DNA of 64,000 nucleotides, taken from Marinobacter alexandrii. Its GTDB lineage: Bacteria > Bacteroidota > Bacteroidia > Cytophagales > Cyclobacteriaceae. Positions 28,019 to 37,608 of this stretch are shown here, one piece after another (the first letter of the stretch is position 1; the number at the start of each line of letters is the position of its first letter). The position numbers and the translations under genes are program-made. The stretch is from the NCBI GenBank assembly GCA_039984955.1, contig JBDWTN010000007.1, positions 806,001 through 870,000 of the forward strand. Reading direction: 5' to 3'. The notes under the pieces are model-generated. The model was not told where the DNA came from, ran no database searches, and saw only the letters and a program-made list of their open reading frames with translations.

Positions 28019-30838
28019 ATGAAAAAAATCAATATTCTACTAGCTATATATCTGAGTGTTTGTGTCAACATTTTGTTGGCACAAACTTCTTTTGATCTCA
28101 ATCAGAAAATTCCCATAGACCCAACAGTAAAAATCGGAAAGCTAAGTAATGGTCTCACTTATTACCTAAAACAAAATAAAAAGCCAGCCGACAAAGCAGA
28201 ACTCAGGTTGGTCATTAATGCAGGCTCTGTCCTGGAGGATGAAGATCAGTTGGGGTTAGCTCATTTTGTTGAGCATATGGCATTTAACGGTACAACCAAC
28301 TTTGAAAAAAATGATCTGATAGATTATTTACAAAGTGTAGGAATTGAATTTGGCGCTGACTTAAATGCTCATACAGGTTTTGATGAGACAGTATACAAAC
28401 TTTCCGTCCCAACCGATAATCAAGAGATATTCAATACCAGTTTGCAAATACTTCGTGACTGGGCTGATGGCATCACATTTTCCAATGAGGAAATTGACAA
28501 TGAAAGAGGCATAGTGGCTGAGGAGCTACGAGCAAGGAGTGGAGCCGGTATGCGCATGTATTATCAATCAATACCTATTCTAGCTAATGACTCAAGGTAT
28601 GCAGAAAGATCTCCAATAGGCACATTGGATGTAATCATGAATTCGGAGTACGATGCTATGAAAAGATTCTATAGGGACTGGTACAGGCCTGACTTGATGG
28701 CTCTGGTATTGGTTGGAGATTTCAATGTAGAAGAAGTAGAAAAGAGCATTCAAAAACTATTCAAAAACCTAAAACCAACTACTAGAAAAAAGAGAGAGAG
28801 AATACGTTATGGTATTCCCGAAAATAAAGAACCTGCCATTGCCATCATCACTGATTCAGAAGCTACAAGCGTAAATGCATCCATTTATTACAAAAAGCAA
28901 AAAACAGAAGTTAAGACACTACAGAATTACCGAACACAATTTGTACGAGCATTATACACTGGAATGCTACGTCAAAGACTATCCGAGGTAGAACTTGGAG
29001 AAAATGCCCCCTTTTTATCAGCATTCGTTGGCATTGGTAGTTTTTTAGCTGATAAAGACAGCTACTTTTTAAGGGTAAATCTGGAAGAGGATCAGATATC
29101 AGAAGGTCTGGAAGCATTACTCATAGAAAGTGAACGAGCGAGAAGACATGGATTTACTTCGTCCGAACTAGAGCGATACAAAGCCCTACTGCTAAACAGT
29201 GCCAATACAATAAGAAAAGAAACCGGCAAACTTTCTTCCAGGTATTACTTGGAAAAATACATAGACAATTTTACGGACAAAAAACCTATTCCTTCAGACG
29301 AATTCAATTATCAATTTCTATCTGAAATTCTTCCCGATATCACTCTAGAAGAGGTAAACCAAATTGGCAAAAAATGGATCGGTGAGGAAAATATAGCCAT
29401 GGTCTTAAATGCTCCTGACAAGGAATCATTGGAACTCCCAAACGAGGCACAGCTTATTGATCTCCTAAAAAATGTATCCACAAAAGAGATTGAGGCCTAC
29501 GAGGACAACTTGGCAACTGTTGAGTTAATGACAACCAAGCCTGAGTCTGGCACTATCGTAGAAACAACTTACAATCATGAAATTGATATGACGAAATGGA
29601 GGTTTGCCAATGGAGTAACTATCATAGCAAAGCCTACCGACCTACAAAACAACATCATATCAATGAGCGGTTTTCGACCTGGCGGAAGCTCCATTGCACC
29701 AGATGATTTATATGTATCTGCTCGCAATGCAGGAACCATTATTGGAGCCAGTGGAATCAATAATATTTCAGCCATAGATTTAAAGAAACTCAATATGGGC
29801 ATTACGGTTCGTGTCACGCCTTATATCAATTTTTATGATGATCTGTTCAGAGGTTCTAGCTCTACAACAGGCCTGGAAAGGATGCTGCAAATGACACATC
29901 TCTATTTCACCTCTCCAAACAAGGATGAAGGCGTTTTTCAGAGTCGAAAGGCAAAGATGATAGCCATAACGAAAAATACTGATGACAATCCCAACACGTT
30001 ATTTGAGCATAAAATAAGTGAGGTAATGTCTCAAAATCATTTAAGATCTATTCAATTGACCGAAAAGCAAATTGAAAAAGGATTGAGCCTGGATAAAGCA
30101 TTTGATTTTTATACCGAACGTTTTTCTTCAGCTAACGGGTTTATGTTCATATTTATTGGGAATTTCGAAATAGATACACTCAAAAAGCATGTAACACAAT
30201 ACCTAGGAAGCCTCCCATCAAATACAAGTGAAATAAGTACATGGAGGGATATTGGACTTAGACGTCCCGAAGGAGTAATCAAAGAAACCATCATAAAAGG
30301 TATTGATGAGAGAAGTAAGGTGGATATGAGATTCACAGGAACTCTTGATTTTTCTCCTGAAGAAAGAAAGAAAATGACATTACTCGCCAAGCTCTTGAGA
30401 ATAAAGCTCAATGAAGAAATGAGAGAAAAAATGTCAGGGGTCTATGGGGTACAGGTTTCCGGTTTCGCAACCGACAGACCATATGATTGGTACCGCATGA
30501 ATGTGCGTTTTACCTGTGCGCCAGAAAACATTGATGCATTGAAAAACAAAGTACTTGAGGAGATAGAAAAAATCAAACTAAATGGCCCTACAGCAATCGA
30601 TTTAGAGAAAATTAAGAAAGCTGAGCTAGCCAACCTGAAGGATAGGAAAAAGTATAACGGCTACTGGGAAGGTATTGTAAAAAATGCTTACATATATGGT
30701 ACAAATCCAGAAGAGTCACTTAATGCAGAAGAAAAAATTAAAAAACTAACTATCAACGATTTAAAAGAAGCTGCCAAGACCTATTTTGATGGAAGCAACT
30801 ATGCAGAATTCATTCTTTTGCCAGAGGACAAAAAATAG
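28019..30838 (+). CDS. M16-family zinc metallopeptidase (periplasmic, PqqL/insulinase-like)
   Basis: 939 aa with an N-terminal signal peptide (about 1-21). The inverted zinc motif HFVEH (H82, E85, H86) lies in LAHFVEHMAFNGT, and the third ligand is in IVAEELRAR (about E168). The second, catalytically dead M16 half starts at about 500. The two-unit length of about 940 fits the PqqL-like group. It lies 150 bp after susD and ends in a clear terminator, so it probably belongs to the same regulon and degrades imported peptides in the periplasm. Confidence 0.9.
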   Translation: MKKINILLAIYLSVCVNILLAQTSFDLNQKIPIDPTVKIGKLSNGLTYYLKQNKKPADKAELRLVINAGSVLEDEDQLGLAHFVEHMAFNGTTNFEKNDLIDYLQSVGIEFGADLNAHTGFDETVYKLSVPTDNQEIFNTSLQILRDWADGITFSNEEIDNERGIVAEELRARSGAGMRMYYQSIPILANDSRYAERSPIGTLDVIMNSEYDAMKRFYRDWYRPDLMALVLVGDFNVEEVEKSIQKLFKNLKPTTRKKRERIRYGIPENKEPAIAIITDSEATSVNASIYYKKQKTEVKTLQNYRTQFVRALYTGMLRQRLSEVELGENAPFLSAFVGIGSFLADKDSYFLRVNLEEDQISEGLEALLIESERARRHGFTSSELERYKALLLNSANTIRKETGKLSSRYYLEKYIDNFTDKKPIPSDEFNYQFLSEILPDITLEEVNQIGKKWIGEENIAMVLNAPDKESLELPNEAQLIDLLKNVSTKEIEAYEDNLATVELMTTKPESGTIVETTYNHEIDMTKWRFANGVTIIAKPTDLQNNIISMSGFRPGGSSIAPDDLYVSARNAGTIIGASGINNISAIDLKKLNMGITVRVTPYINFYDDLFRGSSSTTGLERMLQMTHLYFTSPNKDEGVFQSRKAKMIAITKNTDDNPNTLFEHKISEVMSQNHLRSIQLTEKQIEKGLSLDKAFDFYTERFSSANGFMFIFIGNFEIDTLKKHVTQYLGSLPSNTSEISTWRDIGLRRPEGVIKETIIKGIDERSKVDMRFTGTLDFSPEERKKMTLLAKLLRIKLNEEMREKMSGVYGVQVSGFATDRPYDWYRMNVRFTCAPENIDALKNKVLEEIEKIKLNGPTAIDLEKIKKAELANLKDRKKYNGYWEGIVKNAYIYGTNPEESLNAEEKIKKLTINDLKEAAKTYFDGSNYAEFILLPEDKK

Positions 30839-30867
30839 AATACTCTTATACTTTCTTTATTAATGTT

Positions 30868-30900
30868 AGAACTAGCACTAAAGAGTGCTGGTTCTATTTT
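30868..30900 (+). terminator. Intrinsic terminator after the M16 protease
   Basis: AGAACTAGCACT (30868-30879), loop AAAG, then AGTGCTGGTTCT (30884-30895), followed by ATTTTATT. One T-G pair interrupts a 12-bp stem. It closes the sigma-susCD-protease locus. Confidence 0.8.
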
Positions 30901-30964
30901 ATTCATTTTCAAAAAAGCTGACGGTAGTACCAAGAGTTATTCTTATCTAACATTATTCAAACCA

Positions 30965-31330
30965 TTATTTCTTCAAAGGTTTTGGCTTCAATGTCCTGAT
31001 GTATGCTAAACTAAGTTCAAGGTATGGTTCCAATTCTTTTTGATTTTCCAACAAAATATCCGGAATGGTGACATATTCCTTCAAAAGCGGTCCTGGTTCA
31101 GGTTGATACAGAGTAGAATTATGTTTTTCTAAAAAATGCTCTCGTTCATCTTTAGGTAGCCTAATACCAACATATCCGCTTTTTGACAAAAGCGAAAACA
31201 TATGCCCGTTTAGTGAAGTATAAGGAAATCCAAAATTGTTTCTTACTTCCAATTCGGGAATACTTTGAATCAATTCCTCATATAGTTTTCGTTTATCCTC
31301 GGGGATTTCTTTTACTTTTTTCTTGGTCAT
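30965..31330 (-). CDS. TfoX N-terminal-like small protein
   Basis: 121 aa, soluble and Lys/Glu-rich. The middle resembles TfoX_N: FGFPYTSLNGHMFSLLSKSG then YVGIRLPKDEREHFL and YVTIPDILL. In Bacteroidota such proteins are common and uncharacterised; a role in competence should not be assumed. It is convergent with the M16 protease gene and stands alone. Confidence 0.6.
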   Translation of the reverse strand: MTKKKVKEIPEDKRKLYEELIQSIPELEVRNNFGFPYTSLNGHMFSLLSKSGYVGIRLPKDEREHFLEKHNSTLYQPEPGPLLKEYVTIPDILLENQKELEPYLELSLAYIRTLKPKPLKK

Positions 31331-31592
31331 TTTCTAAAGATTAATAATCAAGCTTTAATTAAAAGTACAAGAGGTCATCTGTAGATAATAGTAAAAATCA
31401 GACAAACATTAAGTCCATATTATCCTACATGAAAATTTGCTAACACATTTTACATTCAGCACCCTTTCAACTAGTTTGTAGATTGCAGTTTTATCTTTAG
31501 ACTAATTTAAGTGTGTATATCTATTTTACTAGCACCCAAGTTTTTAAATCAGACGTCTTGAAAAAGAGTCTAACAACCTAAAGCCGACTGCT

Positions 31593-33668
31593 ATGAATCA
31601 TTATTCAAAAAAAGCCATCCTATTTAGAACTACTTTGTTCTTTACAATTCTTACACTGAGCTTAAATGGTTTTACTCAGAGCAAAGCGGACCAAATTCCT
31701 GAACTAATCATCAAAAGTCAATCAGAAGTAGATTCGATTGCTTTTTACGCATTTATGGACCTAGCCTTAGCTTACTCATATGTAAATCTAGATTCTTCTC
31801 AATTTTTTCTAGAAAAGATGAAGAATATTGCAAATGAAAAGTACAGTAAAGACCCAAAAAAGCAAGCAAGATTTTATGAAGTCAGTGGTGAAATTCATCG
31901 AGAAATTGGGGATCTTGAAACTGCAAAAGAGCATACAAAGAAATCTTTACGCACACATCTAAAGTATGGAGCGTTGGAAAGAGTGGGATATAATTATTTG
32001 CAAATGGGTCATCATGAGGCGGATATGTATCAATACGACAGTGCTCTTGTTTACTTAACAAAAGCTAAAGAAACCTTCTCAAAGATCCAGAATAGTCATG
32101 GACTGGCAGCAACTATTGGCAACATAGGTGTTATACATAGTTACCTAGGAAATGAAGCCGAAGCTATAAAAGCTGACTATGAGATTTTAGATATTTATTT
32201 GGCTGAAGAGAAGTTCACTCATGTCGCTGTAACCCTCCAAAATATAGGAATTACATTGTTGGATATGGATGAACTAGAAAAAGCCAAAGATCACTTTTTC
32301 CAATCCATAGAGTATGCAGAAAAGGAGAATAATCAATATCGAATCGCCAAGTCATATGGGTTATTAGGAGATATTGCAGTGATACAAGAAGACTATGAAG
32401 AAGCATTTACTCTTTATAAAAAAGACTTAGCAATCAGAGAAATTCTGGGTGATCCCGGAAAAATCTATGACTCCAGAATGGAGTTAAGTAACGCCTATAT
32501 CACCGCGGAAAAATGGCACGAGGCATTGAAAGTACTTATCCTCAATGAAGGACTTCTAAGCGACGTGAATGATGTGGACCATTCTCTGAGGATTGACCTA
32601 TACGCTACATTAGCTTTAGTATACTCAAAGATTGGACAAAATTCTCGAGTTTTATATTATGCAAACTCGATAGATAAATTACCTATACATTCTATATCCG
32701 ATGTAATTAACCGACTTAGAATATATAATTCTCTCAGGGATCTTTACGAGACGACAGGCAAGTATAAAAAAGCACTACATTATTATCAATTGAGAACTCA
32801 CTTAAAGGATAGTATCTACTCCGCTGAAAACAAACAAAATATATTTGAGCTTCAAACAAAATACGAAACTGAAAAGAAGGAACAGGAAATTGCCAGCTTG
32901 CAACAAGCTGCAAAAATTCAATCATTGAAATTCAATAGCTATTTAATAGGTGGAGCTTCGCTGGTATTACTCATTATTGGTGGAGGTTTTTTAAGTTATC
33001 GGCAGTACAAAATCAAAAAGGACAAAGCCACGCTGCAACTAGAACAACGTTTCTTACGCTCACAGCTCAACCCGCATTTCATCTTCAACTCAATGGGTGC
33101 AATCCAGCAGTATATCTTGACAGAAAGCCCTGAGAAAGCTAGTGATTACATGGGTGTATTCAGTAAGCTAATGCGACAGATCTTAGAAAACTCAAGAGAA
33201 GAATTTATCCCTGTTGAAGAAGAGGTAAGTATGCTTAAAAATTATCTCGAACTTCAGAAACTACGATTTAAAAATACTTTTAAGTATGTCATCGAATTAG
33301 ATGAATCGTTGGATGAAGCCTATGATGGTATACCTCCCATGTTCGCTCAGCCATTCATAGAAAATGCATTGGAACACGGCTTATTCAAAAAAGAGAAGAA
33401 CGAAATAAAGATTAAGTTTTTAAGAACTTCTGACAACCTCATTCGACTAGAAATAGAAGACAGTGGCACTGGGATAACAGAGAAATTAATTAAAGCTCAG
33501 AATAATCAATCTTTAGCGACCAAAATCACACGTGAACGACTCGAAAAAATGCGATTAACAGCTAAAGCAAACCTATCGTTCAATACTGAAAATATCACCA
33601 ATGATATTGGGGAAATCAAAGGATACAAAGTGAGTTTAAATTTGCCAACCAAATTAATCGCAGCATAA
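31593..33668 (+). CDS. Secreted-TPR LytS-type sensor histidine kinase (orphan)
   Basis: 691 aa. A signal peptide (about 1-30) is followed by periplasmic TPR repeats (about 40-400; for example YNYLQMGHHEADMYQYDSAL and AATIGNIGVIHSYLGNEAEA) and a short coiled coil (TKYETEKKEQEIASLQQ). One membrane helix (about 450-472) leads to a cytoplasmic His_kinase domain with H495 in LRSQLNPHFIFNSMGAIQQY and a HATPase with PFIENALEHGLFKK. No LytTR regulator is adjacent. It is a clear paralogue of the kinase at 54192-56321. It converges on the AraC gene with a 13-bp gap. Confidence 0.9.
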   Translation: MNHYSKKAILFRTTLFFTILTLSLNGFTQSKADQIPELIIKSQSEVDSIAFYAFMDLALAYSYVNLDSSQFFLEKMKNIANEKYSKDPKKQARFYEVSGEIHREIGDLETAKEHTKKSLRTHLKYGALERVGYNYLQMGHHEADMYQYDSALVYLTKAKETFSKIQNSHGLAATIGNIGVIHSYLGNEAEAIKADYEILDIYLAEEKFTHVAVTLQNIGITLLDMDELEKAKDHFFQSIEYAEKENNQYRIAKSYGLLGDIAVIQEDYEEAFTLYKKDLAIREILGDPGKIYDSRMELSNAYITAEKWHEALKVLILNEGLLSDVNDVDHSLRIDLYATLALVYSKIGQNSRVLYYANSIDKLPIHSISDVINRLRIYNSLRDLYETTGKYKKALHYYQLRTHLKDSIYSAENKQNIFELQTKYETEKKEQEIASLQQAAKIQSLKFNSYLIGGASLVLLIIGGGFLSYRQYKIKKDKATLQLEQRFLRSQLNPHFIFNSMGAIQQYILTESPEKASDYMGVFSKLMRQILENSREEFIPVEEEVSMLKNYLELQKLRFKNTFKYVIELDESLDEAYDGIPPMFAQPFIENALEHGLFKKEKNEIKIKFLRTSDNLIRLEIEDSGTGITEKLIKAQNNQSLATKITRERLEKMRLTAKANLSFNTENITNDIGEIKGYKVSLNLPTKLIAA

Positions 33669-33681
33669 GACTTATGACATG

Positions 33682-35748
33682 CTAAATTAGATCCTCCTCT
33701 TCCAACATCTTTCTTACCTCTTTATGCTGAACCCAAAAATTTTCACTGATCTCATCAAGTGTTTTTTTGAAGTCAGGGTGACTTGAAAGTTTTAGGATTA
33801 CTGGATCCTTGTCAAGAAACAAAATCAACCAATAGAAGTAATCTCTTTCTTCAGTAAATAGCTTCAAATATTCCATCCCCTTTTCAATATTTCCTTTGGC
33901 AGCATAGTAAGCGCAAAGGTTCATATTCTTATAAATGGTAGGATCGTTTTCTGCATGGGTAAGAAATTTTTCATACATCTTATTTGCCTCTTCATGTTCA
34001 CCAAGTTGATCAAGCACAAAAGCAATATTAATATCCTGACTATTGTACAATTCCAGGTCTAACATTTCTTTGATGCGCATGAACTTATCATAATATATCC
34101 ATGCCTCTTCATAGTCTTCCATGGTGTAGCAGACTTTCGCAACTTCCTGAATGATGTCCAGCCTCGTGGTATCCTTGGATAAAGTAGCTATAAGTTCCTG
34201 TTTGGTTCTAAGAAGATCAAAATTTTGAGCCAGCTTGATATATGTGTGGAGGTATTCCGAAAACAGGTTTTGAGGGTTAAAGTCTAATGACTTAAGCACA
34301 TATTTTTCAGCTTCTTTCACAAATCCATTTTCAATCAACGCATTACTTAAATGCAGATACGTATAGCTCGCTTCTACAGAATCTTGATCAGAAATAGCGA
34401 CCTGTATTCCTCGCAACGCATGTTTCAAGTAACGCTCTGTGTTTGGCAAGTAATCGTTATAAATATCTGATAATCTATTATGTACCCATCCAGAATTAGG
34501 GCTAAAGGTCAACACCTTCTCAAAGTAATTTGCAGCAAGTTCATACTGTTGGTCCTGCATATAAAACAAGGCTTTAGCAATGAGACTTTCAGGTTGCTCA
34601 TCGTCAAACAAAAGTGCCTTATCAGCATAGGTGTTTATTTCTAATCCATATTGCTTATTGGCTTGAAAACGGTCCAGGTAATAGTAGCAAATGGCTGTGT
34701 AAGCATGAGCAAGTGCAAATTCTTCGTCTTCTTCAATGGCCTTCTTAAAGTATGAAATTGCTTCCAACAAATCGATATAAGAATCTTCATTGTGGGTATT
34801 TTCTTTAGTCAAATCTAGTCCCTTCAAGTAATAATCATAAGCTATCATATTTTCTGTAGGAATTTTTTCAATTCGTTGTTGTTCTTCAGGAGTTATTACT
34901 GCCTCAATCTTACTTGCGATGTTTTTGGCAACTTCCTGTTGCAATTTGAAAATATCTTTAACCTCACGTTCATATTGCTGCGACCATACGTGACGATCGT
35001 TCTTTGCATCTATCAGCTGAATGGTTAGTAATATCTGATCACCAACCTTCTGACCGCTACCTTCTACAAAGTAGCTTACGTCCAATTCTTTAGACAATTC
35101 AGGGATGGTTTTGACAGCTCCTCGATATTTTTCTACCGTTGTACGACTAGTGACATTCAGATCTTCAATTTTTTGAAGCTTGTCCAGTATCGTTTCCATC
35201 AGTCCATTGACAATGTAAACATTGGAGGAGTCATTGCTATCATTCTTGAAAGGCAGTACTGCAATGGATTTATCCAGTTCAAGCACAGTTGAATACTCTC
35301 TTGTGAGTAGTATTGCCGATACACTAGCAATCAAAGCCCCTATAACCAAAAGTAGCTTAGCCATAGTACGCCTTGGTTTGACACTAGAGTCATCCAGATG
35401 ATCAATGTTAAGTTGATTTTTTTGCTCCCCCGGTGGATATCCAAACGTCTCTCTAAAGCACTTTGTGAAATAGGATGTACTGCCAAAACCTACCTTGAAT
35501 GAGACTTCCGAAACAGTCAGGGAATTTGCTTTGAGCAATTCTTTGGCATGATGCAATCTTACTTGTCTGATGAAAACACTTACAGATAGACCAGATAAAC
35601 TCTTTACTTTTCTTAAGAGATTCGATCGACTCATATTTAATTGCTGCGCCAGATCAGGTACTTCAAAATCTTCATCTGAGAGATTCTCCTCAACGATCGC
35701 TATGACCTTTTGCAGGAAATCATTTTCTGGATGAAGGAAATCGGCCAT
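33682..35748 (-). CDS. Membrane-anchored AraC-family regulator with periplasmic TolB-like/TPR domain
   Basis: 688 aa. An N-terminal AraC-type double HTH (about 10-108) has LAQQLNMSRSNLLRKVKSLSG and VSEVSFKVGFGSTSYFTKCF. One transmembrane helix follows (about 130-149, AKLLLVIGALIASVSAILL). The outside part begins with a TolB/CyaA-like segment, SIAVLPFKNDSNDSSNVYIV (about 160-290), and then TPR repeats (about 310-640). This ToxR-like topology lets an extracytoplasmic signal act directly on DNA. Four direct repeats lie between it and the divergent ankyrin-acyltransferase-GNAT operon, so that operon is the likely target. Confidence 0.87.
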   Translation of the reverse strand: MADFLHPENDFLQKVIAIVEENLSDEDFEVPDLAQQLNMSRSNLLRKVKSLSGLSVSVFIRQVRLHHAKELLKANSLTVSEVSFKVGFGSTSYFTKCFRETFGYPPGEQKNQLNIDHLDDSSVKPRRTMAKLLLVIGALIASVSAILLTREYSTVLELDKSIAVLPFKNDSNDSSNVYIVNGLMETILDKLQKIEDLNVTSRTTVEKYRGAVKTIPELSKELDVSYFVEGSGQKVGDQILLTIQLIDAKNDRHVWSQQYEREVKDIFKLQQEVAKNIASKIEAVITPEEQQRIEKIPTENMIAYDYYLKGLDLTKENTHNEDSYIDLLEAISYFKKAIEEDEEFALAHAYTAICYYYLDRFQANKQYGLEINTYADKALLFDDEQPESLIAKALFYMQDQQYELAANYFEKVLTFSPNSGWVHNRLSDIYNDYLPNTERYLKHALRGIQVAISDQDSVEASYTYLHLSNALIENGFVKEAEKYVLKSLDFNPQNLFSEYLHTYIKLAQNFDLLRTKQELIATLSKDTTRLDIIQEVAKVCYTMEDYEEAWIYYDKFMRIKEMLDLELYNSQDINIAFVLDQLGEHEEANKMYEKFLTHAENDPTIYKNMNLCAYYAAKGNIEKGMEYLKLFTEERDYFYWLILFLDKDPVILKLSSHPDFKKTLDEISENFWVQHKEVRKMLEEEDLI

Positions 35749-35822
35749 GTACAGTCGTGATTAAGTAGCAACAATGATCGTCAAATTAATGCCGTCCAGC
35801 AACAAGAAAACATATGCTTGCA

Positions 35823-35891
35823 TCATAGTTTATAGTCTCAGCTCATAGTTTCAAGAGATAACTCATAGTTAACAAATCTTGTCTCATAGCT
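35823..35891. promoter_or_regulatory. Four TCATAG(T/C)T direct repeats with ~20-bp period, candidate AraC operator
   Basis: TCATAGTT begins at 35823, 35843 and 35863, and TCATAGCT at 35884, giving spacings of 20, 20 and 21 bp. This two-helical-turn phasing in direct orientation is typical of AraC-family half-sites. The array lies in the divergent gap between the AraC-type regulator (start 35748) and the ankyrin lipoprotein gene (start 35954). Confidence 0.6.
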
Positions 35892-35953
35892 ACTAACAGC
35901 CCCTCTCCTTCTTATAAGACCTTTGTGTTATCAAAAATTAAAACACAAAAATT

Positions 35954-36526
35954 ATGAAACCATTTAAAAACAATTCTTTCGGAAAAAAGTATTCGATCAT
36001 CTTAATAATGGGACTACTTGTATTTACTTCATGTGATTCCAAAGGGCAATCAGAGTCCACAAAAACACCTTCTATGACCATTCATGAAGCTGCATTTATC
36101 GGAAATGTAGAAGCGATGAAAAAACATATAGAATCAAAATCCGACTTAAACGAAAAAGATGATTATGGATCAGCGCCATTAACGATTGCGACCATTTTCA
36201 ATAAGCCAGAGATTGCTAAACTCTTAATCGATGCTAAGGCAGATATAAACATAAAAAGTGGTGATGGCTCTACTCCTCTCCATTCTGCTGCTTTCTTTTG
36301 TAGAAAGGAAATAGCTCAAATGTTGCTTGATGGGGGAGCCGATGTGACCATTAGAAATAATTATGGATCAACTGCTCTGGAATCCATTTCTGCTCCTTTC
36401 AAAGAAGTTAAGCCTTTTTACGATCAGATCAGTAGAGATTTAGGTCCATTGGGTCTGAAATTAGATTACAAGCAAGTTGAGGAAACACGCCCAGTGATTG
36501 TGAAAATGATAAAAGCACGCAAATAA
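35954..36526 (+). CDS. Ankyrin-repeat lipoprotein
   Basis: 190 aa. The lipobox is GLLVFTSCDSK (Cys at about residue 27). About three ankyrin repeats follow (about 43-145): TIHEAAFIGNVEAMKKHIES, GSAPLTIATIFNKPEIAKLL and GSTPLHSAAFFCRKEIAQML. It is probably a periplasmic or outer-membrane protein-binding lipoprotein; no enzyme motif is seen. It is first in an operon whose second gene overlaps its stop codon (TAATG). Confidence 0.85.
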   Translation: MKPFKNNSFGKKYSIILIMGLLVFTSCDSKGQSESTKTPSMTIHEAAFIGNVEAMKKHIESKSDLNEKDDYGSAPLTIATIFNKPEIAKLLIDAKADINIKSGDGSTPLHSAAFFCRKEIAQMLLDGGADVTIRNNYGSTALESISAPFKEVKPFYDQISRDLGPLGLKLDYKQVEETRPVIVKMIKARK

Positions 36527-37602
36527 TGATAGCTGGAAGAAGGTATGACATTGATTGGCTAAGGGTGATGGCCATAGGTTTGTTATTGATCTATCACATA
36601 GCGATAGGCTTTCAACCCTGGGGCGTATTCATTGGTTTTATCCAAACCAATGAACCCTTAGAAGCTATCTGGATCCCTATGTCTCTGCTAAACATATGGC
36701 GAATTCCTTTGCTTTTCTTTGTCTCAGGCATGGGTGTGTGGTTTGCCATACAACGCAGAAGTTGGAAAAAACTTCTTATTGAAAGATCTAAACGAATATT
36801 GCTTCCATTCATTTTTGGCATACTAGTTATAGTTCCTATTCATGTGTTCATATGGCAGAAATATTACACTCAGGAGCTTCAACATACTTTCAGTCCTGCC
36901 CACCTGTGGTTCTTAGGCAACATTTTTGTTTATGTGCTGGCACTCTTTCCTATCTTCTTTTTCCTAAAGCGGAACAGTCAGGGAATCATTAGCCAAAATC
37001 TAAAAAAGCTGTTTAGTCATTCATGGAGCCTCCTTCTTTTAATGGTTCCTTTTATACTGGAAGCAGAAATTATGGCTCCACAGGAATTTGAAGTTTATGC
37101 GATGACCTGGCATGGATTTGTGCTCGGGTTTGTCGCGTTCCTTGCAGGTTTTTGTTGTGTATTTGTAGGAGATGCTTTCTGGGAAAATGTAAAGAAGCAG
37201 CGATGGATACTGCTCATACATGCCATCCTTTTCTATCTTATTAGGTTGCTGTTTTTTGAGTTGCGAACACCAAATTATCTAATGGCGGTTGAGTCATGTC
37301 TTTGGGTTTTTACAGTCTTTGGATTTGGTTACATGTATTTGAATAAACCAAGCAGAGCACTCAGCTATTTGAGTCAAGCAGCTTATCCCGTTTACATTGT
37401 CCATATGGTATTTATATATATTGGATCATATGTCCTTTTTCCAATGGATATCTCAGTTGGTGTACTGTTTATTTTGCTAAACATTTTCACTTTAACGGGC
37501 AGTATGTTGACTTATGAATTTATCATTCGTAGAATAAAATTCCTGAGGCCTCTTTTCGGGTTGAAGAATAACGTTGATAGATTTGGCATTCCTATGGATT
37601 AA
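36526..37602 (+). CDS. Membrane acyltransferase, acyltransferase-3/OpgC-like
   Basis: 358 aa, about ten hydrophobic helices. The N-terminus RYDIDWLRVMAIGLLLIYHI carries the family's RxxxxDxLRxxA and helix-1 His. RIPLLFFVSGMGVWFAIQRR and the downstream basic RSKRILLP match acyltransferase-3 proteins that acylate sugars or lipids at the inner membrane. The substrate cannot be told from sequence. It is coupled to the ankyrin lipoprotein (one-base overlap) and followed 6 bp later by a GNAT enzyme. Confidence 0.87.
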   Translation: MIAGRRYDIDWLRVMAIGLLLIYHIAIGFQPWGVFIGFIQTNEPLEAIWIPMSLLNIWRIPLLFFVSGMGVWFAIQRRSWKKLLIERSKRILLPFIFGILVIVPIHVFIWQKYYTQELQHTFSPAHLWFLGNIFVYVLALFPIFFFLKRNSQGIISQNLKKLFSHSWSLLLLMVPFILEAEIMAPQEFEVYAMTWHGFVLGFVAFLAGFCCVFVGDAFWENVKKQRWILLIHAILFYLIRLLFFELRTPNYLMAVESCLWVFTVFGFGYMYLNKPSRALSYLSQAAYPVYIVHMVFIYIGSYVLFPMDISVGVLFILLNIFTLTGSMLTYEFIIRRIKFLRPLFGLKNNVDRFGIPMD

Positions 37603-37608
37603 AAAAAC

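Noticed and set aside
21088-30838. Calling the SusCD locus a polysaccharide utilisation locus
   Set aside because: No glycoside hydrolase, lyase or sulfatase is present; the associated enzyme is a protease.
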